Program-made: the position numbers and the translations under genes
Shown here: in pieces, positions 49,820-60,659 of the stretch
Position numbering within the stretch: position 1 is the stretch's first letter
Layout: every line of letters begins with the position of its first letter
The notes under the pieces: model-generated
Database searches by the model: none
Told to the model about the DNA's origin: nothing
The model's input: only the letters and a program-made list of their open reading frames with translations
Source: Delphinapterus leucas
Taxonomy: Eukaryota > Chordata > Mammalia > Artiodactyla > Monodontidae
Reading direction: 5' to 3'
DNA length: 64,000 bases
NCBI RefSeq assembly: GCF_002288925.2
Contig: NW_022098021.1
Coordinates: 8,105,966 to 8,169,965, forward strand

Positions 49820-49843
49820 ATGTTATAATTAAAATTATAACAT
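49820..49843. repeat. Perfect A+T-rich inverted repeat
   Basis: Two 11-bp arms, atgttataatt / aattataacat, separated by aa. It lies about 150 bp upstream of RXFP2 exon 2. Confidence 0.95.
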
Positions 49844-49995
49844 TATAATTTTTTCAGAGAAACTGTACACTTAAGAATAACACCAGACAAACTCATAGCA
49901 TTTTGTGAAAATTAAATGGAATAACACAAAAAGAGTTTGGCCATGTTAACAAGTTCTTCTCATTACGTAAGCCTTCTGTCCCCTCTTTCTCATAG

Positions 49996-50142
49996 ATTTT
50001 GCACTGACCGAAGGAAGTACAATCACTCCTTTGTGCCCAAAAGGGTACTTTCCCTGTGGGAACCTGGCCCAGTGCTTACCCCGTGCTTTTCACTGTGACG
50101 GCGCGGACGACTGCGGGAACGGAGCTGATGAGGAGAACTGTG
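49996..50142 (+). CDS. RXFP2: RXFP2 coding exon 2: LDLa module
   Basis: The acceptor is tttctcatag|att and the donor tgtg|gtgagt. It encodes residues 15-63 (numbered from the Met at 33466) plus one base. The LDL-receptor class A module has all six cysteines (C28, C35, C41, C48, C54, C63) and the acidic calcium-binding cluster D49[12 protein letters not shown]. In RXFP1/RXFP2 this module is not the main ligand-binding site but is required for signalling after ligand binding. The human NLT glycosylation sequon, as I recall it, reads N37-L38-A39 here, so the LDLa sequon is absent. An open frame continues past the donor to 50387, but that is intron read-through with no similarity to the receptor. 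Confidence 0.95.
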
Positions 50143-50619
50143 GTGAGTCCTGGGCTCGACTCCATACGGACGCCAGCCCTTGTGAACCGCCCAAAACTGT
50201 GGGTGGATCAGATGCTAATGGTGATGAAAAAGGGGAAAAGGGGATTTGGTACTCTATAGGGAATGCTATTGTGACACAACTAATTGCTTCCCAATGGATT
50301 TGTGATAATTACCAGAATTTTCATATATTGAGGTTGCTTAAATCAGAAGTACAGTATTACAAAAAGTTGTATTTGATGAAAAAATAAAATTATTTAAAGT
50401 TCTACTTGGATACCCATATGTTAATTTTAAATGGCTTACTATGACCGCTTCCCTATGGCTTGGTAATTTGGTTCAGCTTCAGGAATATCCTTAAAGTGCA
50501 AATGGGCCTGCCTAGAGAATTAAGTTGTTCAGTAGACCTATATCCAGTGCCCCTTGTGAGCTCTCCAAGTCACCAGGACTCAGCAGGCTCAAGGGAGCCT
50601 CATAAGCCTGCCCTTATGC

Positions 50620-51030
50620 AGTTCACAGGGACCATGTGAAGAAGCAGGACAGTAAACTTGTACGTAAACAAATTAAATAATTTCAGAGAGCGATAAGTGC
50701 CATGAAGTATATAGAACAGGATAATGGGATAGAAAGTGAGTTGGGGGAAAGGCTACTTTAAAGATATAGCCAGAAAAACCCTCTCTGAGATGATGACATT
50801 TGAATTGAGAATGAAATGAAAAGAAGAAAGAAACCATGAAATATTCTGGCAAAGTTCCAGGCAAAGGAGACAGCAAATGCAAAGGCCCTGAGGCTGAATG
50901 AAACAAGACAATGTGTTTGTGGGAAGGAAAAGCCCGATTGGCTTGGGCGGAGTGAACAAGGATAAAGAAGAGGTTACACGGGTCAGATCACGAAAGGTCT
51001 TATAGGCCATTTTAGGTCTGTATATCAGGA
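50620..51030 (+). repeat. L2 LINE fragment
   Basis: 'ggcaaaggagacagcaaatg', 'caaaggccctgaggc' and 'cacgaaaggtcttataggcc' match the L2 3' region. Confidence 0.7.
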
Positions 51031-51039
51031 CTGTACATG

Positions 51040-51180
51040 TCATCTAATCTAACCCGTGTATTTTTCTCTCGAAGAAACTGAAGCCAAGAGAGGTTGACAT
51101 GTCTAGTTAGTCACAGAGTATACGCTAGAACCCAGGTCTCCTGAATCTGAATGAATCCCGTGTGATTTATACCACACAGA
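51040..51180 (-). repeat. MIR SINE fragment
   Basis: 'gaaactgaagccaagagagg' and 'gtcacagagtatacgctaga' 'acccaggtct' are the reversed MIR core. Confidence 0.75.
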
Positions 51181-51279
51181 ACTGCCACTCCTTGGCACTG
51201 CCCAGCTAGCAATCAGAGGCGATGGCAAAGTCCAGGAATGCCAGTGTGCAATGCCGGTAGAATCTGCTCTCCTGCCCCA

Positions 51280-51600
51280 GCACCGCTGCCTTCACCACCT
51301 GTGAATCACTCCTACTCAGCCTGTAGGGTGCAGTTTAGGTGTCCCCTCCTCCCCTGAGAAGCTTGGCTTTCCCAGCCATGCCTCCCCACCCTGAAGCTCC
51401 ACCCCAGGTCTAGGACAAGCACCCTTTCTCTCTGTTGCCATAGCACCCTTGGTATACCCGGACGACTGTACTAAGGACTGCCTTGTCTTCACACTGTACT
51501 TCTCTCACTAGACATAAACTCCTTGAGGAGAGTTCTCATTTGTTTTGGTGTCACCAGATCCTAGAACAGTAGAGTACAATCAGTGCTCGTGATGGGGCAG
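51280..51600 (+). repeat. L2 LINE 3' end
   Basis: 'agacataaactccttgagga' and 'cagatcctagaacagtagag' are L2 3'-end landmarks. Confidence 0.7.
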
Positions 51601-52493
51601 CTCTCTGGATGCCAACGGCAAGTCACTCAAATTCTTGGCCTTTCCTCTTCAGTGGAAATCTTAGACCGTGCATGTTAGCTACCTCATGAGGGTGTTAGGA
51701 ACGCAAATTAAATAATTCATGTAAAGGCATCAAATAGAATAATTTTAAAAACCACTGAGGTTATCAGCAAGAAATAAACTAAAGTTTTCAGAGATCAAAG
51801 GGACCTGCGGGCAGTTATTTAAATTTACTTTTCTATTTGTATGAACTTCAGTATCATACATCATATTGTGTGTTTTATCACTTTAAGAGCTTATGCTAAA
51901 GTAATGATGCTTCAAAAATCAAGCCTTCTTTTTTAAAAGAATACAATTTTATTGCAGAAAACGGAACACTTGGCAAATAAGCAGATTATATCATCTGACA
52001 AGTTGAGAAAATATTTTTCTCATCAGGACTAGACAGACTTTATTAAAAGGAACTTGGTTTTTTCCTTATTAAAAAGGTCAGGTGCCATAAACTTTGTCAG
52101 AACTCATTGCATATATCAAGTATGTATCTACATACACGTATGCATATGACAAAATAAATTTCAGATTATATTTTCTTCTGAGGACCTCAAAATTAAGATC
52201 AAACATTTAAAATGTCAGCATTAGAAACAGGTGATATTTTTCAAGATGGATACACGTATGGAAAATAATCATCTATTTTCATTATATATTTTATGATACA
52301 CACATTTAAACTATTTGTAATTGCAGAAAAAGACTCCAGATGTTTGCCTGCCTTTCCCTCCCTTGTTATCTTTCTATTACTTAAACAAATTTTTAAAATT
52401 GATTTCATGATCAAATTTTTATACTTTTGTTTTGTAATTTGATATTTTATTTCTAGAATAACTGACACATGTTCATCGCCGTGTGTTTCACAG

Positions 52494-52571
52494 GAGACAC
52501 TAGTGGATGGGCGACTCTGTTCGGCACAGTCCATGGAGATGCTAATAATGTGGCATTAACACAGGAGTGCT
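52494..52571 (+). CDS. RXFP2: RXFP2 coding exon 3: LDLa-LRR linker
   Basis: The acceptor is gtttcacag|gag and the donor gct|gtaagt, giving 78 nt, phase 1 to phase 1. It encodes G64[25 protein letters not shown]89 (the first Gly shares a base with exon 2). The linker between the LDLa module and the leucine-rich repeats contributes to ligand binding and activation in RXFP1/RXFP2. The shared G-D-x-x-G-W-x-x-x-F pattern is intact (G64, D65, G68, W69, F73). Only a few conservative differences from human are apparent. C89 is the first cysteine of the LRR N-cap. Confidence 0.94.
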
Positions 52572-52859
52572 GTAAGTGGTATTGGTTTGAAGACTCAGCC
52601 TCAGCTTTGCGAGCAACATTATTTATGGGGCATGGATTTATATGGGTAGTGTGATAAATTCCCTTGAGAATTTCAATTTCGGTTCAATGTATGTCAGTGG
52701 TCAACTGGTCTGTTATCTGCTCTTGGGACTGAAAAGATAGAAGAAAACAACATGCTCCATTCATGCTCATTCTGTGTATTAGCCTGAGTGCAAGAATACA
52801 TAGGTACTGAATACTTGTGACAAATAATAAAGATCTTACTCCCTTTGCTTACTTTCTTT

Positions 52860-53200
52860 GATAAAGATATTAAGCACCAACTACTTTCTAGGACCTATGT
52901 TAGGCACTGAGAGTGCAAGGATGACTAAGGTCCTCAAATACCTCACACTGTTGCAGGAAAGACAGACCCTTATAGAAGCAGGAATGGTACAATATTTGTG
53001 CGAAACTGAAGGAAGGATGTTTGCACAAGGGAATGTGGAAGCCCTTTGGGAGAAATGATGGCTGTGCCAGGGATGGGGAGAAATCCACAGACAAGGTGAC
53101 ATTGAGATGGGCTTGGAAGTCCTTGGATGGAGGGAAGGGGAAGAGGTGACAGGATGAGCAGGGTAGTACGATCTGCACAACAGTGGGGTCAGTCAGAGCC
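52860..53200. repeat. L2-type LINE fragment
   Basis: 'aagcaccaactactttctag' 'gacctatgttaggcactga' and 'gatgggcttggaagtccttg' are L2-like. Diverged; orientation not certain. Confidence 0.55.
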
Positions 53201-53299
53201 TGCTTCACATTCATTCTAGTACCTGCGTTGGAAGGGTGGAGCCAGCCCACAAAGGGTTTGGGGTGCACTCTTTGGAGTCCAGCCTCTATCCCAGAGATA

Positions 53300-53560
53300 G
53301 AATTATATCTCTCTATATACACAGATTATATTATATGTTAATATGTTATTATATTACATATAATATGTATATACATAGATATAATTATGTAGGTGTATAT
53401 ACAATTACAAGCATACATTAGTATGTATACATAATATATGTATATAAAGTCCATATATTAAATACTACACTATAGTATATTATGCACTTTATAATACCTG
53501 GTTATAATTACCACTTATTATGTACTTTATTATACACAAATATATCATACATAAAATTAG
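53300..53560. repeat. A+T-rich low-complexity tract
   Basis: Dense tatata/atatgtata words with little other structure. Intron 3. Confidence 0.85.
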
Positions 53561-53796
53561 AAATTGAAAAGAGTAAACTAAAAAGCTTAAAAATAAATAT
53601 AACTGAAAATTCTAACATTGTCTTCCGGAACCACAATGGGTCATCTTGCACACATGCCACTGTGGAGATCACTGCTGTATACAAGGTGTAACCACCAAAG
53701 TTGTGAGCTTATTTCCATTTAGTGAAGAGGAAGATGAAGTGATAAGAAGTGTATGTGAAAATGATTCTTCTACCAGAATTTTAAAGAATGGGTTAG

Positions 53797-54022
53797 AACA
53801 GTGTTCTCACCCGGAGACAGTTCTGCCCCTGGAGAACGTTTGGCAATGCCTGGAGACATTCTGGGTTGTCACAGCTGGAGAGGGGTGGGTGACTGCTGGC
53901 ATCTAGCGGATGCAGGCCAAAGGTGCTGCTGAACCTTCTACAGTGCACACAGGACAGCTCCTCACGACAGAGAATGATCCTGACCTGACCCCAATGTCAA
54001 CTTTGCCGAGGTTGAGGAGAAA
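53797..54022 (+). mobile_element. MER5A-type DNA transposon (hAT-Charlie family)
   Basis: The order 'ggcaatgcctggagacattc', 'tgggttgtcacagctggaga', 'actgctggcatctagcggat', 'gcacacaggacagctcctca' and 'gccgaggttgagga' follows the MER5A consensus. It is a non-autonomous fossil with no transposase. Confidence 0.85.
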
Positions 54023-54570
54023 GCTTGGTGAAAGAGACACTGAACATTATGTTTCTTGCAATGCTCCAGACTAATACTAAGAACCTGAGCCCAGAATATA
54101 CCTCTGGGAAGAGTGAGGTAGAGAGAGCTTCAAGAGGCACTTCAGAAGAAGAATCCAGAGGTTGGGGTTTGACTGACCTACAGGTGAGGGAGTTACACTC
54201 ACATTTTTGGTTTAGTCAACTGGCTCAGCTTGGAGTACACGAAATTCTCTTATTGGTAAATAAGAGCTTCCAGTCCTAGGCTTTCAATCTAATAATGTAA
54301 CCGCTATTTTCAATGTCAATTAAACATTGAAGTAAACAGTCTGGAGTTATCTTTAGGAAGTTGAGATGATTAGCATAAGCCTACGAACACCACAGAATAT
54401 TTTCTAAACACGTATACACTAGAATGCATCTTTTGGATTAGGGAGGCACTCAATAAAAGTTTGTTGGATTTACTAAAATTTGGTGAAATTGATTTTAAAG
54501 ATAAAGTTTGAATAAAAGTGATCTAAAAGAAGCAGAGCAATTAGAACTTATAATCAGACTTAAATAAATA

Positions 54571-54670
54571 NNNNNNNNNNNNNNNNNNNNNNNNNNNNNN
54601 NNNNNNNNNNNNNNNNNNNNNNNNNNNNNNNNNNNNNNNNNNNNNNNNNNNNNNNNNNNNNNNNNNNNNN
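54571..54670. other. Assembly gap (100 N)
   Basis: Exactly 100 Ns in RXFP2 intron 3, with A+T-rich sequence on both sides. The true length is unknown. Confidence 1.
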
Positions 54671-55277
54671 AAAAAGAATTATGTGATAGTGTTTATATAT
54701 TATTAATATGATAAATCTTACTGATTATGGTAATATGCCATTGTATTAATAATTATGTGAGTTCCTTCAAGGTAAATCCTAAAGTGTTTTTCTTCCTTCT
54801 GAATGCTTCAGATAGATGGATCTTAGGTCTTTTTCTGCTTTACAGTTTCTCTACAACTTTTACCTACCACGTTAACTTCATAGTAATGAAAAGCTAAGAG
54901 CGGGAATGATAGGGTGTCTGGGTTGGTTGATTTCACTAAGGCACAGTGATGGCCATGCCCAGCCTGCATCTCACTCTTGTCGCAGCTCTAAGAGAAGTTT
55001 GAAAGGGGGAAAATAATTGAGTTTAATTTTAACCAACAAGCATTTACTGAGCAAGCTCTTTGTGCCATTCAGTTAAATGGAATTGACTCAGTTACACCCA
55101 TTAAAGATTTACTCAATCATACTCATGTTTTTCATTGAGAAGAACTTAATCTTGTTCAACATATGCTTTTATGCTATTTAAACATCCCTGTGGTTTCTTT
55201 CTAATCCCTTGTTAAATGCCTCGGAAATGAGCACTGGAAGCTAGAACTGAGATGAATACCACATGAGTCTATATTTG

Positions 55278-55636
55278 TTTTTGGTTTTGTTTTTCATACT
55301 TTATTTATTTATTTATTTTTGGCTGCATTGGGTCTTCACTGCTGTGCACGGGCTTTCTCTAGTTGTGGCAAGCAGGGGCTACTCTGTTGCAGTGCACGGG
55401 CTTCTCATTGTGGTGGCTTCTCTTGTTGCAGAGCATGGGCTCTAGGCACGCGGGCTTCAGTAGGTGCAGCACGCAGGCTCACTAGTTGTGGCTTCTGGGC
55501 TCTAACGCGCAGGCTTAGTAGTTGTGGCGCACGGGCTTAGTTGCTCTGCAGCATGTGGGATCTTCCCAGACCAGGGCTCGAACCTGTGTCCCCTGCATTG
55601 GCAGGCGGATTCTTAACCACTGCGCCACCAGGGCCA
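55278..55636 (-). mobile_element. Long CHR/tRNA-derived SINE
   Basis: It runs from a (ttta)n tail and 'ttggctgcattgggtcttca' to 'ccactgcgccaccagggcca'. Perfect 12-bp target duplication agtctatatttg (55266-55277; 55637-55648). It ends about 180 bp before exon 4. Confidence 0.93.
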
Positions 55637-55818
55637 AGTCTATATTTGACTCGGAGAAAATTCTTGTTTGCTTTTATTATGGACCAGAATAAGTTCATTT
55701 AACAAGATGTGAATGTTATACATTCAATGGAAAAAGAACAATGCCAGTTACTAGAAATAAAGTCATAATTAAAGAGGGTTTTTTTTCCTATTGAATCGTT
55801 ACTCTTTTTGCCCCCTAG

Positions 55819-55924
55819 TTTTAAATCAGTACCCACAACGCTGTGACTGCAAAGGAACTGAGTTGGAATGTATAAATGCTGGCTTGAAGTCTGTGCCAAC
55901 CGTTTCCAGCAATGTGACATTACT
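55819..55924 (+). CDS. RXFP2: RXFP2 coding exon 4: LRR N-terminal cap
   Basis: The acceptor is gccccctag|ttt after a pyrimidine run, and the donor is act|gtgagt. The 106 nt encode F90[10 protein letters not shown] to T123-L124 plus two bases. With C89 from exon 3, cysteines C98, C100 and C107 complete the four-Cys LRRNT cap that closes the hydrophobic end of the LRR solenoid. R97 stands where I recall a cysteine in human RXFP2 (PQCCDC); the canonical four remain. A sequon N121-V-T123 is present and conserved. The 3' end 'SNVTLL' begins the first LRR strand. Intron 3 before it carries an assembly gap and a 359-bp SINE that ends about 180 bp upstream of the acceptor. Confidence 0.94.
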
Positions 55925-56726
55925 GTGAGTAAAGTTCAAATCTGATATTTGCTCTTGAAGTCACATGAAAACCGTGTAGTCTAACGTCTCTTTGTTCTGT
56001 TTTATGCTACTTATATATTAGCAAAATCATAGAAAGTCCCTTTAAAACCACCAGCCATCAGAGAACTCTGCATGCATCTTCTCCAGGGAAAAAATGTTTT
56101 AAACACTGTATGTTAGATTTGCCAGGTTATCGTTTAGCTCACAAACATCTGTGGCCTGGAGTTATTTTCAATTTCCAATTCATGTATTATTACTAATATG
56201 CCAGTACTATACAAGTAAAAATAAAAATTTGAAAAAAAAAGGAAAGGTACTCACTTATTCTGTCTCATTTTAAATAGTGGTAATTTGTCCAGGACTTTAA
56301 GGTATAAAAGATCCACGAAGCTAGCTGTGACATAATTGTGCAAGTTTTTCTGAACTCTGCATAAAAGTTTTGAGAGCCTCAGAAATTTGCCTGTGGACAT
56401 ATCATAATTTGGGCATGCATGAGTTGGTTAGGATTTTTGTTGTGTTTTGTTAAATTATCTAGAGAAGAAAAAGTTAAATCACCATAGATGTTCCAGTCTA
56501 TTATATTGCACTAACTGGCTAACCTTGTCAGATATTTGCAAACTGCTTTAATTTTGCTTTATGGACTTTTCGTTCTCACATGAAGGTTCTTATTTATTAT
56601 GGGCATTTTCAAACGTGTGTGACGTAGTATGGAGCATCATCAAATATTCTCAAGCATGCAGCTTCTAGGGAAGAGTTTGGTTGGTCATAAAATCCATAAT
56701 AACGTTTTCTTTCCATGTTATTTTAG
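55925..56726 (+). other. RXFP2: RXFP2 intron 4
   Basis: An 802-nt intron running from gtgagt to gttattttag. No repeat or other feature was recognised inside it. Confidence 0.9.
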
Positions 56727-56798
56727 GTCTCTTAAGAAAAACAGTATTCACAATCTTTCAGATAAAGTTTTCATCAAATACACAGAACTTAAAAAGAT
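56727..56798 (+). CDS. RXFP2: RXFP2 coding exon 5: first 72-nt leucine-rich repeat
   Basis: The acceptor is gttattttag|gtc and the donor agat|gtaagt. Its length of exactly 72 nt (24 codons) and phase-2 boundaries are the hallmark of LRR exons in the LGR receptor family. It encodes L125-S-L-K-K-N-S-I-H-N-L-S-D-K-V-F-I-K-Y-T-E-L-K-K plus two bases, an LxLxxNxIxxL repeat close to human. N130-S-I is not a sequon. The next LRR exon is expected downstream, but no matching exon was seen up to 64000. This is the last coding exon in the window. Confidence 0.95.
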
Positions 56799-57620
56799 GT
56801 AAGTAACTATTAATAGTGTTTTTATGGGAAAATCTATGGGATGTTTTGTTTAAGATGTTTTTAATCTAAGAGTAAAATGAAGTATAAGGTTGATTACCTT
56901 TATCATTAAAGTTATTTTTCTAAATGTAATTAAGATTAGACAATAAAGCTTTGAACAGTATGCTTTCTTTCCATTTCATAATTTAAAATAACAACTGGTT
57001 TTACTTAAACCTTCCGTAGAGAGTTAAACTGGATTGAGCATCTCAGTAAGAAAATACATAATTCCACGGTTTTACTCCAGATCATTTGGAAAATGACATT
57101 GCCGATTCAGAAGCACTAGATGCACTTTTTAACCTGGAAGAGTGTTAGCATAGACAAGAACCATCGTTTAAAACATACAATGATAGGATATGGACTGTCT
57201 CCCAGGACAAAAAGAGCAAAAACACGATCTTGGTGAAATCGGTGATATTAGCATATCTGAGGAAAGAAAATGACAAATAGGACAAGGTCAGCCATGAGAA
57301 ACAAAGTGTCAGGATGCTTCCAGCATCATCAAAAAAAGAAAACCAGGATCTGAGAGATACAATCCCTAGAGATAGTCTCTGTTGGGGGGCAGGGATGGAT
57401 TGTGCATCTCCACCATAACTCCCATGAACTTCACTGTGACACTGTTCATATCAAGATGGAGAATGTCTTTGCTTTGATTCCCTGCTCATCAATCAACCTT
57501 ATGATGACTAATTAACTTCCTAAATTATTCATACTAAAGTATCTGGGAGGTTACCTTGGATGGGGAATAATAACATTCTAATTAGTGGAATGGAATACAT
57601 CCTATTTAAATAAAGCAATT

Positions 57621-57765
57621 AGGGAATTCCCTGGCAGTCCAGTGGTTAGGGCTTCACACTTCCACTGCAGGGGGCATGGGTTCGATCCCTGGTCGGGGAA
57701 CTGAAATCCCACATGCTGCACGGCGTGGCCAATAAATAAATAGATAGATAGATAGGTAAATAAAT
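57621..57765 (+). mobile_element. Short Bov-tA-like SINE
   Basis: It starts 'agggaattccctggcagtcc', contains 'gggttcgatccctggtcggg' (a good box B) and ends (aata/gata)n. Flanks taaataaagcaatta / taaataaagcagtta. Confidence 0.9.
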
Positions 57766-58539
57766 AAATAAAGCAGTTAAATACTCAACCTCTTGAGAGT
57801 TTGGTTACTCTGTGTCAGTCCCTCTGAGCCTGAGTCACTCTGGGATAATGGAGAGGTCAACTTTCTGCGCTTGCCAAGGTGGTCATTAGACTAGATTAGA
57901 AAATTAGCAAGACAATGTTGTAAGGCCCCTAAGCAGTACCATCATCTTACAATTTTGCCCTTTAACATTCAGAATAGAAGGGAAAGTTTCTAGAAATGTG
58001 ATATATATTAAAATCCAGGATAAAAAATAATCTGATCCTTTGCTGATACTGGACAAACGTATTTGGTTTGAAATGCCATCAGCAGTTCTGTGCTGCTCAT
58101 GAATTTAGGTACAGACTCCCTTATACAAGAAAGGAAGTCCCTGAAGGAAGTCCATTAGCGAGGAAGAATCTTGTGTGAACATAGAGAATCATGCCTGTGT
58201 TTGATTGTAGCCTCTGTGATTCAGTGAGCTCCTTCTTCTCCATCCTGGAGAATGTGGTCCTGTTGTTATTGTCCCCTGGAGTAGCTATGCATTGGCTCTG
58301 GGGTTCCAGATTCCTCTAGAGAAGAAATCTTAACTATACTGCTTCTGGTCTTACTGGAAATGCTTAGAATCACAGCCTGTTCATTTTCACAAATCAGTAT
58401 TGTCCTTGCGCTCCCTGAATAATGCTGAAGGGAAGAAAACTAAAATAGCCTAGCAGAAAGGAAGGAAAAATATTCATGCTTTAGAGTAGCTGTTTAAAAC
58501 TGTTATCTAGAGTCATAGAAGTCTTATGAATTCCTAATT

Positions 58540-58690
58540 AAGTCTTCTCATTATTTACGAGGTAACTAAAGTCTGCAACAGTTAAATGACTTACCTAAGA
58601 TCTACAACTAACTAGTAGAAGAGCTAGAATTTACAGCCCATATCTTCTGATGCCCAGTGCAGTGTTTATTCTACAATAACCAGAAACCTA
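58540..58690 (-). repeat. MIR SINE fragment
   Basis: 'cagttaaatgacttacctaa' and 'gagctagaatttacagccca' are the reversed core. Confidence 0.7.
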
Positions 58691-59289
58691 GAGATGGAAA
58701 GAAATTGCTCTAGCATCTAACTGAATCTTCTACCAACACATACTCTCCTGTCCCACGCAGGACTCCCTTCTATATCTTTTGCCCCCGAATTTGGGGAAAG
58801 CTGACTTCTGGGGAGGCAGAGGTATCACTAGAAGGTTAAGCGAGGAGATTTAAGATTCGACTTCACAGGCCAAGTCCTTCCCTGGACCGCTGATTCATAG
58901 CTTTGTTCTGTGCCAGGACTTCTCTCTCGGTGTCTGGTAGCCCACTGAAGGGAAGAACGTGGAAGCGCTAGTGATAATACAGGCCCCAATTTTCCCTAGT
59001 GAAAAAAAGCAGAGATTTTTTCCCACCAGATCAGCTGGCAGTTTCTCCAGTTAATGTTGAATTTCTCCTAAGCCTGAGAAAACTTAGGTACCACATCATA
59101 ACCTGAGTACCACTCAGCAGGGCTTCTCTGAATGCAAGCTGTTATTTGATGCTTTCGAGGCAATTTGATTCTCCCAGAGACTCAGAGAGAAAAAAATTAC
59201 AAGACCCTTATCGATAAACATTCACCAAGTGTCTCTTAATGCAAGGCACATCAAGGGGGATTAAACGCCATTTCTTACATCCATCTACC

Positions 59290-59500
59290 ACTTTTTAAAG
59301 TTGACAAAGACTTCCAACGTTTGGAATTCTCATTTGGACTTTGACCCTCAAGGTCTCTGAGGTAGGGCAGACAGCGTCAGGTTCCTTTCAGGAATGAGGA
59401 AACCATCCTTGGGGAAGAAAGGTGGTTTGTCCAAAGTCAGCCAGCTGACAAGTATTAGAACTTGGCTTCAAAGCCAGACCTCTGACTGTAGTCCTCTGGA
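59290..59500 (-). repeat. MIR SINE
   Basis: 'ggtttgtccaaagtcagcca' 'gctgacaagtattagaactt' is a diverged reversed MIR core. Confidence 0.7.
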
Positions 59501-59919
59501 AGTCCACCCACATGGGCCAATCTCAGAATATTGTTACCATCGATGAAAGTGTCCAGAAAACAAACTTTGGTTTCAAAATAACCGAAGTTCTTTATAAACA
59601 TTATTCAAATATCCTAAAGCAGTTCATAAGCCCAGCAACTCTTCTTTAAATCTCCTTCCCCTCCCCCATCCCCTTTTCATACCACTCAGCTCCTCCCGTC
59701 ACTCTCCGGAACCCGCAGAAAAATCTCCCCAGTGTCAGCAAGCCCTTGTCCTGTCCTGTCCCTTTTCTTCCTGATCCTGCATTACAACAGTCCAAACAAC
59801 CAACGTAGCAAAACACAAACCATCCCCAGGAAGAGGTGTCAGGGGAAGGAGGAAACTAGATGGACAGCCCCAGAACTCTTGGTAGAGACAGCAGGAGGGT
59901 AAAAGCTGGCCAAGCCCAC

Positions 59920-60170
59920 ATGTTCGTTCATTCTTTCAACAAATATTTATTGATACCTATGAGGTGTCAAGGATATAGCGGTAAACAACACATATGAAAA
60001 GCCCTCTCCTCAAGGAGCTCAACTTCCAATGGAGAAAGATAAAAATGCCTAGTGTGTTAGATAGTGATTATGGGGGAAAAAGATAAACCAGGAAGGGAAT
60101 TAGGAGGTGCTGAGGGAAAGGAATTTCAAACGATATGCAAATAAACTGTCCTGTCACATAACTCTACTAC
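59920..60170 (-). repeat. L2-type LINE fragment
   Basis: 'caacaaatatttattgatac', 'ctcaaggagctcaacttcca' are L2 landmarks. Confidence 0.65.
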
Positions 60171-60659
60171 CTCCCAAAACATCTGAAAAGCTCCCCACGA
60201 TTCTGGGCTTTACCCCAGGAGACTGATCAGAACACACCCAGTAAGTCTTCTATGTAACTCCTCTGATATTCAAAGCTGGCCATTATCACCATGCACCCCG
60301 CCACAGGTTTCTCCCCATGCAGCCTCGAATCCTTAACTTCTTCCCCAAAGGGCCTGGTTTCAAATCTGTTTGTCACTCTGTATATGGTCACCTACATATT
60401 CCTTACGTGTAGTATCTAGAATAAATGTAATATTATCACTTGTATGACACATACAAGGGCAGAACAGGGGGAAGCTAGCAACCCTTCCTTTCTAAACTCC
60501 TTATGCCCTAAGGTTACATTTGTTCTTTTTGTGGCTACTTCATACTCTTAACTCCTAGTGATTGTGTCTCTAAAATCCCTCATCCTGTACCATATGCATA
60601 ACTGACAAGTGAGAGCTTCTCCATCCTGTACTTGTGCGCTTAGCACCTGAGAGCTAGTT

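Larger units (their letters stand above)
33509..49995 (+). other. RXFP2: RXFP2 intron 1 (about 16.5 kb)
   Basis: It is bounded by a gtaagg donor and a tttctcatag acceptor. It holds CHR SINEs, a 5'-truncated L1, an old antisense L1 with nested SINEs, MIR/L2 fossils and one 100-N gap. The parts between the listed repeats (33509-34979, 35204-35778, 36016-36957, 42600-43080, 43710-44879, 45072-46061, 46560-47278, 47481-48524 and 48650-49290) show nothing I can assign apart from short L2-like pieces. Confidence 0.85.
50143..52493 (+). other. RXFP2: RXFP2 intron 2
   Basis: It begins gtgagt and ends tttcacag. It contains an L2 block (50620-51030), a MIR fragment (51040-51180) and another L2 3' end (51280-51600). 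The rest, 51610-52490, is A+T-rich with no assignable element. Confidence 0.9.
52572..55818 (+). other. RXFP2: RXFP2 intron 3, with an assembly gap
   Basis: It begins gtaagt and ends gccccctag. It contains an L2-like block, an A+T-rich low-complexity tract, a MER5A-type element, a 100-N gap (54571-54670) and a long CHR SINE (55278-55636). Confidence 0.9.
33466..56798 (+). other. RXFP2: RXFP2 locus, 5' part (coding exons 1-5 of a partial gene)
   Basis: This is the N-terminal part of relaxin family peptide receptor 2 (LGR8/GREAT), a class A G-protein-coupled receptor at the plasma membrane. In mammals it binds INSL3, raises cAMP and drives gubernacular development and testicular descent. The assembled reading frame (43+147+78+106+72 nt) runs in order through a hydrophobic signal peptide, an LDLa module, a linker with the GDxxGWxxxF pattern, a Cys-rich LRR N-cap and the first LRR. 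It agrees closely with the human RXFP2 protein as I remember it, and matches RXFP1 less well (for example '[19 protein letters not shown]' and '[16 protein letters not shown]'). No stop or frameshift interrupts it. Introns are about 16.5, 2.35, 3.25 and 0.8 kb; intron 5 runs off the right edge. The other LRRs, the hinge and the 7TM domain are outside the window, so gene integrity cannot be judged as a whole. Confidence 0.95.

Noticed and set aside
50031..50387. 118-codon open frame covering the LDLa module and beyond
   Set aside because: Only the part up to 50142 is RXFP2 exon 2; a consensus gtgagt donor follows, and the remaining codons have no receptor similarity and are intron read-through.
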